Origin: Streptomyces indicus
GTDB taxonomy: Bacteria > Actinomycetota > Actinomycetes > Streptomycetales > Streptomycetaceae
Length of the DNA stretch: 64,000 nucleotides
Reading direction: 5' to 3'
NCBI RefSeq assembly: GCF_900100315.1
Contig: NZ_FNFF01000013.1
Location: forward strand, 62,001-126,000
The notes below the pieces were generated by a model. That model worked only from the letters and a program-made list of their open reading frames with translations. It had not been told where the DNA came from and made no database searches. The position numbers and the translations under genes were made by a program. Below, piece by piece: positions 58,053-64,000 of this stretch. Position 1 is the first letter of the stretch. The number at the start of each line of letters is the position of its first letter.

Positions 58053-58787
58053 TCAGAGCAGATGCCCGCCCCCGTCCACCAGGACCACCTCGCCCGTGAT
58101 GTACGAGGCGTTGGCGAGGTCCGTGATCGTCTCCGCGATGTCCTCGGCGGTGCCGACCCGGCGCAGCGGGAGCCGGGCGGCGACCTCGTCCATCGCCCTG
58201 TCGATCCCGTCGAGCCCCTCGTACCAGGGGGTCGCGATCATGCCGGGTGCGACGGCGTTCACCCGGATCTCCGGGCCGAGTTGCTTGGCGAGCAGGCGGG
58301 TCATGTGGTTGAGGGCCGCCTTGCTGACCGCGTACGGGACGGAGCTGCCGCCCGCGTTGATCCCGGCCTGGGACGAGACGTTGACGATGCTGCCGCGGCC
58401 GTGCGCGCGCAGGTGCGGGACGGCGGCGGTGACCGTGCGCCAGACGCCGATCACGTTGACCTCGTGGATCTCGCGCCAGACCTCCGGGCTCGCGGCGACC
58501 AGGTCCGCGTGGTCGATGAAGCGGGTCGTGCCCGCGTTGTTCACCAGGATGTCGAGCCGGCCGTACGCCGCGACGGCGGACTCGACCAGCGCCTCGGGGT
58601 CCTTCGCCACGTCGGCCTGGACGTAGACCGCGTCCGGGAGTTCGGCCGCGAGGGCCCGGCCCGCGGCGACGGAGGTGGCCGAGTTGACCACCACGCGGAT
58701 GCCGGCGGCGGCCAGCCGGCGGGCCGTGGCCGCGCCGATCCCCGAGGACGACCCGGTGACCAGGGCGCCCCGCTGTTCCTTGCTCAT
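58053..58787 (-). CDS. Short-chain dehydrogenase/reductase (3-oxoacyl-ACP reductase-like)
   Basis: The product has 244 residues. It is a classical SDR: ALVTGSSSGIGAATARRL cofactor loop, NNAG, the catalytic Ser (NVSSQAGIN) and Tyr-x3-Lys in VPYAVSKAALNHMTRLLA. The C-terminus is YITGEVVLVDGGGHLL, typical of FabG-like enzymes. The substrate is not known. ATG 58787 is preferred to longer frames with no family similarity. Confidence 0.9.
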   Translation of the reverse strand: MSKEQRGALVTGSSSGIGAATARRLAAAGIRVVVNSATSVAAGRALAAELPDAVYVQADVAKDPEALVESAVAAYGRLDILVNNAGTTRFIDHADLVAASPEVWREIHEVNVIGVWRTVTAAVPHLRAHGRGSIVNVSSQAGINAGGSSVPYAVSKAALNHMTRLLAKQLGPEIRVNAVAPGMIATPWYEGLDGIDRAMDEVAARLPLRRVGTAEDIAETITDLANASYITGEVVLVDGGGHLL

Positions 58788-58991
58788 GTGCTGCAGCGCC
58801 TTCTGTGTGTCGGCCCTGCCGCGCCCGTGCCGATCATGCCACGGGGTCTTCGCGGGCGGCCCGGCCGCCCGCACGGCGCCCGTACCGTGAGACGCCCTGG
58901 TGCCAACTCGCCCTCCTATGCGCCACTATGACGAGTGTCGTCCTGCGACGGGACTGTCGTCCCTCACTGTCGCCCCTTCTTGGAGGCCGCC

Positions 58992-59171
58992 ATGCAGCTG
59001 GGCAAAGCCATCTCCACCGGGTACGCCGAGGAAGAGCCGCTCGTGAGCGGGGAACGCGAAGACCGCGAGCCGGCCGGCGCCGAGAGCGGGAACGCTTCCG
59101 GGGCCGTGTCCGGGGCCGACTCCGTACGGACCACGACCGCACCGGCACCCGCCGAGGTGCCCGCAGGATGA
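58992..59171 (+). CDS. Small acidic hypothetical protein
   Basis: The product has 59 residues, starting MQLGKAISTGYAEEEPL and ending in an Ala/Ser/Thr-rich tail. GGAGG lies six bases before the ATG. Its TGA overlaps the ATG of the next gene (ATGA, 59168-59171), which supports translation. No function is known. Confidence 0.65.
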   Translation: MQLGKAISTGYAEEEPLVSGEREDREPAGAESGNASGAVSGADSVRTTTAPAPAEVPAG

Positions 59172-59821
59172 ACCGGAGGCTCCCCGAGGAACGCCCGAAG
59201 GAGCCACCGACCGGTTACAAGATCGCCCACCCGGTGCTGTCCCAGGACGGCACCCGGGCGGGCTTCATCGGCGTCTCGCTGGGCGCCGCGCTCCCGTACG
59301 GCGTGCTCGACGAGGCGTCCTGCGTCTACGGTCTGCGCCACCGCGCGCCGCACCGCCGCTGCGACTGCGGCTTCCACTGCGTGCACGCGCGCCAGGACGC
59401 CGAGGCCCTGCTCACCACGGCCGACCACCGCAAGGCCGTGTTGCTCGAAGTGACGGTGCTCGGCGCCTATATCCGCTTCGAGCGCGGTTTCCGTTACGGC
59501 CGGCAGCGGGTGCGCACCATGACCGCGGGGCCGTGCGGCTGCGGCGCGGCGGGCGCCGTGCTCGCCGACGCCGGCTGGGGCCGGCCGGGCTGGCGCGTCC
59601 TGGAGAGCGCCTGCCCGGGGTGCGCGGGGGCGCGTCGGGGGGTGGCTCCGGCGGCGTTCGAGCGGCTCGCGGGCCAGGGCCTGAAGGTGCGGATCCTGCC
59701 GGTGGCGATGACCCCGGCGTACGGCGTGCCCGAACTGGTCGCCGAGGCGGCCCTGCTGCAGGCCCGGCTCGACTGGTTCCAGACCCAGCTGGCCCGAATC
59801 CAGGGCGGGCGCGGGGGATAG
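59168..59821 (+). CDS. Hypothetical protein with two cysteine clusters
   Basis: The product has 217 residues. Clusters CDCGFHCVH (near residue 60), CGCGAAG (near 120) and CPGCAG (near 145) could bind one or two zinc ions. In between, a beta-rich part (LLEVTVLGAYIRFERGFRYG) resembles no family I know. It is translationally coupled to the 59-residue protein. It should be cytoplasmic. Confidence 0.75.
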   Translation: MNRRLPEERPKEPPTGYKIAHPVLSQDGTRAGFIGVSLGAALPYGVLDEASCVYGLRHRAPHRRCDCGFHCVHARQDAEALLTTADHRKAVLLEVTVLGAYIRFERGFRYGRQRVRTMTAGPCGCGAAGAVLADAGWGRPGWRVLESACPGCAGARRGVAPAAFERLAGQGLKVRILPVAMTPAYGVPELVAEAALLQARLDWFQTQLARIQGGRGG

Positions 59822-59875
59822 CTCCGCGCCGAGAGGGGTACCCGCCGCGTCCCCGAGACCAGGGAGGCGGGACAC

Positions 59876-60331
59876 GTGAGCGGGCCAGGCAACGGGCAGC
59901 AAGGGGACACCGCGCACACCGCGCGGGTGCCGCAGGCGGCGGCGGACGGGCACGCCTCGGTGGGCGAGCTGGTCAGCCGCGCCTCGGAGCAGCTCTCCAC
60001 GCTCGTACGACAGGAAATGCAGCTCGCCAAGGCCGAGTTGACCGAGAAGGGCAAGCAGGCCGGGTTCGGCGGCGGACTCTTCGGCGCGGCCGGCGCGGTC
60101 GCGTACGTCGGCTTCATGGTGCTCGCCGCGGCGGCCGTGGCGGCGCTCTCGCTCGCCCTGCCCGTGTGGGCGGGCGCGCTGATCGTGAGCGGTGTGCTGT
60201 TCCTGACGGCCGGGGTACTCGCGGCCGCGGGCCGGCAGCGGTTCACCAAGGCCGCTCCCCCGATGCCGGAGCGGGCGATCGACAGCGTGCGGGCCGATGT
60301 GGCGGAGATCAAGGAGAGGGCGGCGCGATGA
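59876..60331 (+). CDS. Actinobacterial holin-X / phage-holin-family membrane protein
   Basis: The product has 151 residues. A hydrophilic N-terminus with an amphipathic helix (SEQLSTLVRQEMQLAKAELT) precedes two hydrophobic helices in the second half (GAVAYVGFMVLAAAAVAAL, WAGALIVSGVLFLTAGVLA). This is the holin-superfamily III layout; chromosomal copies usually are not lytic and may support membrane stress tolerance. The GTG start is coupled downstream to a DUF3618 gene by ATGA. Confidence 0.87.
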   Translation: MSGPGNGQQGDTAHTARVPQAAADGHASVGELVSRASEQLSTLVRQEMQLAKAELTEKGKQAGFGGGLFGAAGAVAYVGFMVLAAAAVAALSLALPVWAGALIVSGVLFLTAGVLAAAGRQRFTKAAPPMPERAIDSVRADVAEIKERAAR

Positions 60332-60915
60332 GCGAACGGACGGCGGCCGGCGCCGGCACACCCGAGCAGCTGCGCCGCGACATCGAGCGGACACGCGGTG
60401 AACTGGGCGCCACCGTCGAGGAGTTGGCGGCCAAGGCCGATGTGAAGAGCCGCGCGCGGGAGCGGATGGCCGGGGTGCGGACGCGGATGAAGGAGAGGAC
60501 GGAACGGATGAAGGGCAAGGCTCAGGCGCTCCAGGGCAAGGCATCCGAGGCGAAGGCGGGAGCGAAGGGCAAAACGGCCGGTGCGCGCGAGCAGGCGGGC
60601 GCGAAGATGCAGCAGGCCGGCGAGCTGAAGGACCAGGTCGCCCACCAGGCGGGCGAGCTGAAGACCCAGGCGATGGAGAAGGCCGCGCAGGCGGGCGGCC
60701 GCATCAAGGACGTCACCACGCAGGCGCAGGGCCGCGCCACCGATGCCGCACACCGGGTGCAGGAGAACACCCCGCAGCCGGTGCTCGACGTGGCAGCCTC
60801 GGTGGCCAGGACCGGCAGGCGGCACCGCCCGGTGCTGCTCATCGGCGCGGGCACCCTGCTCGTGGTGAGCGTCCTCCGCAAACGGCGCAACGGTCGCGGG
60901 CGACACGGCCGTTGA
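60328..60915 (+). CDS. DUF3618-domain membrane protein
   Basis: The product has 195 residues. The DUF3618 motif PEQLRRDIERTRGELGATVE, then EELAAKADVKSRA starts the protein. A long Lys/Ala/Gln-rich helical region (repeats of AGELKxQ and KxxAG type) follows, probably a coiled coil, and a membrane helix lies near the end (VLLIGAGTLLVVSVL). It overlaps holin-X by four bases; the pair is common in Streptomyces. Confidence 0.87.
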   Translation: MSERTAAGAGTPEQLRRDIERTRGELGATVEELAAKADVKSRARERMAGVRTRMKERTERMKGKAQALQGKASEAKAGAKGKTAGAREQAGAKMQQAGELKDQVAHQAGELKTQAMEKAAQAGGRIKDVTTQAQGRATDAAHRVQENTPQPVLDVAASVARTGRRHRPVLLIGAGTLLVVSVLRKRRNGRGRHGR

Positions 60916-61070
60916 GCCGGGGTGAGGGAAGGGGCGCGGCCCACCGCACGGGTCGCGCCCCGCCTGTGTCTCCGGACGCCGCCCGCGGGACACCGCCCGG
61001 CGCACCCACACCGCCCGGCGCACCCACCGCACCCGCCACCCCGATTGCGTAGCACCCCTACCCCACACCC

Positions 61071-61095
61071 TGAAGCAGATTTAAGTGGAGCTTCA
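61071..61095 (+). promoter_or_regulatory. Inverted repeat upstream of dapA, possible operator
   Basis: TGAAGC (61071-61076) and GCTTCA (61090-61095) are separated by 13 bases, 25 bases before the dapA ATG. The spacer is locally AT-rich. Confidence 0.4.
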
Positions 61096-61120
61096 CAGTG
61101 CACGCGCCGACACTTCTGCC

Positions 61121-62026
61121 ATGACGACTTCGCCCTTCGGCCGCGCCCTGTGCGCGATGATCACCCCCTTCGACGCGACCGGCGCGCTCGACCTCGACGG
61201 CGCGCAGAAGCTGGCCGCGCATCTCGTGGCCGAGGGCTGCGACGGACTCGTCCTGTCCGGCACGACCGGCGAGTCACCGACCACCGGGGACGAGGAGAAG
61301 ACCGCGCTGATCCGGGCGGTGCGCGAGGCGGTGGGCGACCGCGGCACCATCGTCGCGGGCGTCGGCACCTCGGACACGGAGCACACGGTCCGCCTGGCGC
61401 GCGCGGCCGAACAGGCGGGCGCCGACGGCCTGTTGGTGGTCACGCCGTACTACAGCAAGCCCCCGCAGGACGCCGTCGAGGCACACTTCCGCGAGATCGC
61501 CGGCCGCAGCGGTCTGCCCCTGATGCTGTACGACATCCCGGGCCGCACCGGCACCCGCATCGAACCGGCCACGATGCTGCGCCTCGCGGAGCACGAGCGG
61601 ATCGTCGCGGTCAAGGACTGCGCATACGACGCACTCGGCAGCTCCAAGGTGATCGCCGCGAGCGGCCTCGCGTACTACGCGGGCTGCGAGGAGTGGATCC
61701 TGCCGCTGTACGCGGTGGGCGGCGCCGGCTTCGTCTCGACGGTGGCGAACGTGGCGCCCCGGCTGCTGCGTTCGCTGCTCGACGCGTACGACGCGGGCGA
61801 CACCGCCCGCGCGACGGCCCTCCACCACCGGGTGCTCCCGCTGGTCGAGCGCATGATGGCGGCCGGCCTGCCGGGCACCGTCACGGCCAAGGCCCTGCTC
61901 GGCGAACTCGGCCTGCCCGCGGGGCCGGTGCGCGGGCCGTTGCTGCCCGCGACGGCCGAGCAGGTCAGGGCGCTCCTGTCGGCGTACGGGACGGCGACGG
62001 GCGAACGCATGGCGGCCGACGCCTAA
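61121..62026 (+). CDS. dapA: 4-hydroxy-tetrahydrodipicolinate synthase (DapA-like)
   Basis: The product has 301 residues. Lys165 (IVAVKDCAYD) forms the Schiff base, Tyr137 (LYDIPGRTG) and the Thr-Thr pair in LSGTTGESPT complete the DapA proton relay, and Arg142 binds the substrate carboxylate. It condenses pyruvate and aspartate semialdehyde for lysine and cell-wall diaminopimelate. It stands outside the main lysine genes, so it may be a second copy; other pyruvate aldolases of the family remain possible. No strong ribosome site precedes ATG 61121. Confidence 0.87.
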   Translation: MTTSPFGRALCAMITPFDATGALDLDGAQKLAAHLVAEGCDGLVLSGTTGESPTTGDEEKTALIRAVREAVGDRGTIVAGVGTSDTEHTVRLARAAEQAGADGLLVVTPYYSKPPQDAVEAHFREIAGRSGLPLMLYDIPGRTGTRIEPATMLRLAEHERIVAVKDCAYDALGSSKVIAASGLAYYAGCEEWILPLYAVGGAGFVSTVANVAPRLLRSLLDAYDAGDTARATALHHRVLPLVERMMAAGLPGTVTAKALLGELGLPAGPVRGPLLPATAEQVRALLSAYGTATGERMAADA

Positions 62027-62046
62027 CCAGGGAGCGCGGCGCGGGT

Positions 62047-63177
62047 TCAGCGGGGCAGCGCGTCCGCCGCGGCCACGGGCAGCCGGACCTGGAAGCAGCA
62101 GCCGCCCTGCACGTTGTGCACCTCGGCGCTGCCCCGGTGGGCCTCCACGATGCCGCGCACGATCGCGAGCCCCAGGCCCGCCCCGGCCGGCGGGGTGCGG
62201 GCCGCGCTGCCGCGCCAGCCCGTGTCGAAGACGCGCGGCAGGTCCTCCTCCGGGATGCCGCCGCAGCCGTCGGTGACGGACAGGACGACCGCGTCGTCCT
62301 CGGCCCGCGTCGCCGCGACCGCGACCGTGCCGTCCGCGGGGGTACGGCGGATCGCGTTGACCAGGAGGTTGGCGAGCACCCGGGTCATCTCCTTGCCGTC
62401 CACCTCCACGGGCACCTCCTCGACCCGGTCGCCGACCAGCCGTACACCGTGCTCGCGCGCGAGCGGATCGGCGCCGGCCAGGGCGTCCCCCACCAGGTCG
62501 TAGACCGACATCCGGGTCCGCGTGAGCTGGAGGGCGCCCGCGTGGATACGGGAGAGCTCGAACAGGTCGCCGACCATGCCGTTGAGCCGCTCGACCTCGG
62601 TGCGGATCTGCCGGAAGTAGCGCTCGGGCTCGGCGGCCATGCCGTCCTCCAGCGCCTCGGCCATCGCCCGCAGCCCGGCGAGCGGGGTGCGCAGGTCGTG
62701 CGAGATCCAGGCGACCAGTTCGCGCCGCGAGGTCTCGAGGGCGCGCTCGCGTTCGCGTGAGGCGGCGAGTTTGGCGCTGGTGGCGGCCAACTCGCGGCTC
62801 AGCGCGTCCAGTTCGGCCGTGGCCGCGGAGCCCGGCGCGGCGAAGCTGCCGCCGTCGCCGAACGAGCGGGCGGCCTGCGCGAGTTCACGGGACCTCGCCA
62901 CCACCCAGCGCCCCAGGAGCAGCGCGGTCGCGAACGAGACCACCGCGGCCATCACGATCACCAGCGTGACGACCGTCAGGTCGTGCGGCGACAGGAACAT
63001 CGCCCAGGCCACGGCCAGGGTCCCGGCGAGCATCGCGGTGACGGCGGTGGCGGCGACCACGGCGAGCGAGACGGCCACGGACCGGTGGCGCAGCAGCCGC
63101 AGCGCGCCCACACCGAGCGCCCCGGCGACGGCGGCCCCGCACGCGGCGTACAGGGCGATGAGCAGCACCTCACGCAT
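62047..63177 (-). CDS. Sensor histidine kinase (HisKA type)
   Basis: The product has 376 residues. Two to three membrane helices lie in the first 90 residues, a HAMP-like linker follows, then the H box ELVAWISHDLRTPLAGLRAM, an N box (LANLLVNAIRRTP), G1 (VTDGCGGIPEEDLPRVF) and G2 (PAGAGLGLAIVRGIVEAHRG). ATG 63177 is used; it overlaps the regulator gene by eight bases. It should phosphorylate the OmpR-type regulator encoded upstream. Confidence 0.92.
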   Translation of the reverse strand: MREVLLIALYAACGAAVAGALGVGALRLLRHRSVAVSLAVVAATAVTAMLAGTLAVAWAMFLSPHDLTVVTLVIVMAAVVSFATALLLGRWVVARSRELAQAARSFGDGGSFAAPGSAATAELDALSRELAATSAKLAASRERERALETSRRELVAWISHDLRTPLAGLRAMAEALEDGMAAEPERYFRQIRTEVERLNGMVGDLFELSRIHAGALQLTRTRMSVYDLVGDALAGADPLAREHGVRLVGDRVEEVPVEVDGKEMTRVLANLLVNAIRRTPADGTVAVAATRAEDDAVVLSVTDGCGGIPEEDLPRVFDTGWRGSAARTPPAGAGLGLAIVRGIVEAHRGSAEVHNVQGGCCFQVRLPVAAADALPR

Positions 63178-63952
63178 CGGGCAGCGCCTCCTCCGGCCGC
63201 TCGGGCCGCCCCGCGCCCTCGGGCGCACCGTCCTTCGCGAAGCGGTATCCGACGCCCCAGACGGTCTGGATCAGCCGGGGCCTGGCCGGATCCTCCTCGA
63301 TCTTGCCGCGCAGCCGCCGCACATGCACGGTCACGGTGGACAGATCACCGAACTCCCAGCCCCACACCTCGTGCATCAGGCGTTCCCGGCTGCAGGCCTG
63401 GCCGGGATGCCGCAGGAAATAGGCGAGCAGGTCGAACTCCCGCAGAGTGAGGGAGAGTTCGCGCCCGTCCTTGAGGGCACGGCGCCCGCCCGGTTCGATC
63501 TCGATGCCCGCGTACGAGAGCACCGGCGCCTCGCCGCGCCGGGGCACGCGCGCGCGGCGCAGCACGGACTCGACGCGCAGCACCAGCTCGCGCGGGCTGA
63601 AGGGCTTGGTGACGTAGTCGTCGGCGCCCACTTCGAGGCCGAGGATGCGGTCGTCCTCGTCACCGCGCGCGGTGAGCATGATCACCGGCACGGGGGCGCG
63701 TTCGCGCAGCCTGCGGCAGACCTCCAGGCCGTCCATCCCGGGCAGCATCAGGTCGAGCACGACCAGATCCGGCATCCGCGCATCGGCCGCACGCAGCGCG
63801 CCCGGACCGTCGGCGGCACGGTCGACCACATGCCCGGCACGGTCGAGATAGCCGGCGACGACCTCGGAAACGGTCGGATCGTCATCGACGACCAGCACAC
63901 GGGTCCGCGCCGGCTCGTCCCCGCCCGGCGCTGCCTGACCTGTCTGTTCCAT
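63170..63952 (-). CDS. OmpR/PhoB-family response regulator
   Basis: The product has 260 residues. The receiver has the acidic pair VDDDPTV, the phospho-Asp in PDLVVLDLMLPGMDGLEV, Thr in MLTARGDEDD and Lys in VTKPFSPRELVLRV. The winged-helix domain is ELSLTLREFDLLAYFLRHPG, with TVTVHVRRLRGKIE and TVWGVGYRF. It precedes its kinase gene on the minus strand with an eight-base overlap. ATG 63952 follows GGGAAG; a longer start adds 11 residues. Confidence 0.93.
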   Translation of the reverse strand: MEQTGQAAPGGDEPARTRVLVVDDDPTVSEVVAGYLDRAGHVVDRAADGPGALRAADARMPDLVVLDLMLPGMDGLEVCRRLRERAPVPVIMLTARGDEDDRILGLEVGADDYVTKPFSPRELVLRVESVLRRARVPRRGEAPVLSYAGIEIEPGGRRALKDGRELSLTLREFDLLAYFLRHPGQACSRERLMHEVWGWEFGDLSTVTVHVRRLRGKIEEDPARPRLIQTVWGVGYRFAKDGAPEGAGRPERPEEALPDA

Positions 63953-64000
63953 GGGGCCAGCTTCCCATCGCGGCGCCCGGGACACCCCTCCCCCGGTGCG

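Noticed and set aside
1..64000. CRISPR array, transposase, integrase or prophage
   Set aside because: No spaced direct repeats of CRISPR type, no transposase or integrase sequence and no phage structural gene were found. The holin-X gene is a chromosomal type paired with DUF3618.

Overview
The window looks like a piece of a Streptomyces (or very close actinomycete) chromosome. The DNA is very GC-rich, codons end almost always in G or C, and GTG starts are common. It carries a mycothiol-type DinB/MDMPI domain, an LAETG sortase substrate, a four-gene ectoine/5-hydroxyectoine operon, an Actinobacterial holin-X/DUF3618 pair and an interspersed repeat of a type I associate with Streptomyces. From memory, the gene order (cobalamin genes, LAETG protein, ectABCD, dapA) resembles the core-arm region of S. 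coelicolor around SCO1857-SCO1912. I could not check this.

Layout. 1-3744: end of a cobalamin operon (CbiG-CobJ fusion, a CobH-CbiX reading frame with no stop between the two enzymes, and a CobC-type PLP protein). 4028-7760: LAETG wall protein, amidohydrolase, class V aminotransferase. 8064-11281: ectABCD. 11409-13185: ECF sigma factor and its zinc-finger/MDMPI anti-sigma factor. 13271-17825: aminotransferase, FrnE/DsbA oxidoreductase, GlxA-type regulator divergent to an MFS exporter. 17928-24142: 2,5-dioxovalerate-type dehydrogenase divergent to an IclR regulator, a GNAT protein, then a membrane protein with a LuxR-type two-component pair. 24260-30437: penicillin-binding protein, NCS2 purine permease, metallo-hydrolase, DinB-like protein, MFS transporter. 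30668-36173: methyltransferase and two tandem bifunctional glycosyltransferase/glycerophosphotransferases, probably for a wall glycopolymer. 36249-39572: KDG dehydratase operon divergent to a uronate dehydrogenase. With the dehydrogenase at 17928 these could form an oxidative uronate route to 2-oxoglutarate. 39706-41889: small proteins, an M55 peptidase, a VOC protein and an excalibur protein. 41957-47397: double TerD protein, Ro (TROVE-vWA) protein, two Y RNA genes and a Ser/Thr kinase. 47426-54480: nucleotidyltransferase, PhoX-like phosphatase, SDR, a three-gene serine-protease module, and a large acidic protein of unknown function. 54787-63952: secreted nuclease/phosphatase, ABM protein, GNAT, SDR, a zinc-ribbon-like protein, holin-X/DUF3618, dapA, and an OmpR-type two-component pair.

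The most interesting region is 43338-45420. Just upstream of the Ro gene, on its strand, lie two RNA genes that are neither tRNAs nor proteins. Each has the parts of a tRNA in permuted order: the T arm first, then an acceptor stem closed by a five-base loop, then the D arm. Each is enclosed by a terminal stem whose sequence differs between the two genes while its pairing is kept. Both share an identical 12-base element. This is the architecture of bacterial YrlA-type Y RNAs, so the locus probably encodes a Ro ribonucleoprotein with two Y RNAs, beside a double TerD protein and a membrane kinase.

Other notable items are the CobH-CbiX read-through frame, complementary motif loss in the two glycerophosphotransferase paralogues, mirror-image promoters in the uronate region, a MerR-type promoter upstream of the ABM gene, an intracellular trypsin-like protease with a free-standing copy of its N-terminal domain, and a group of probably leaderless genes.
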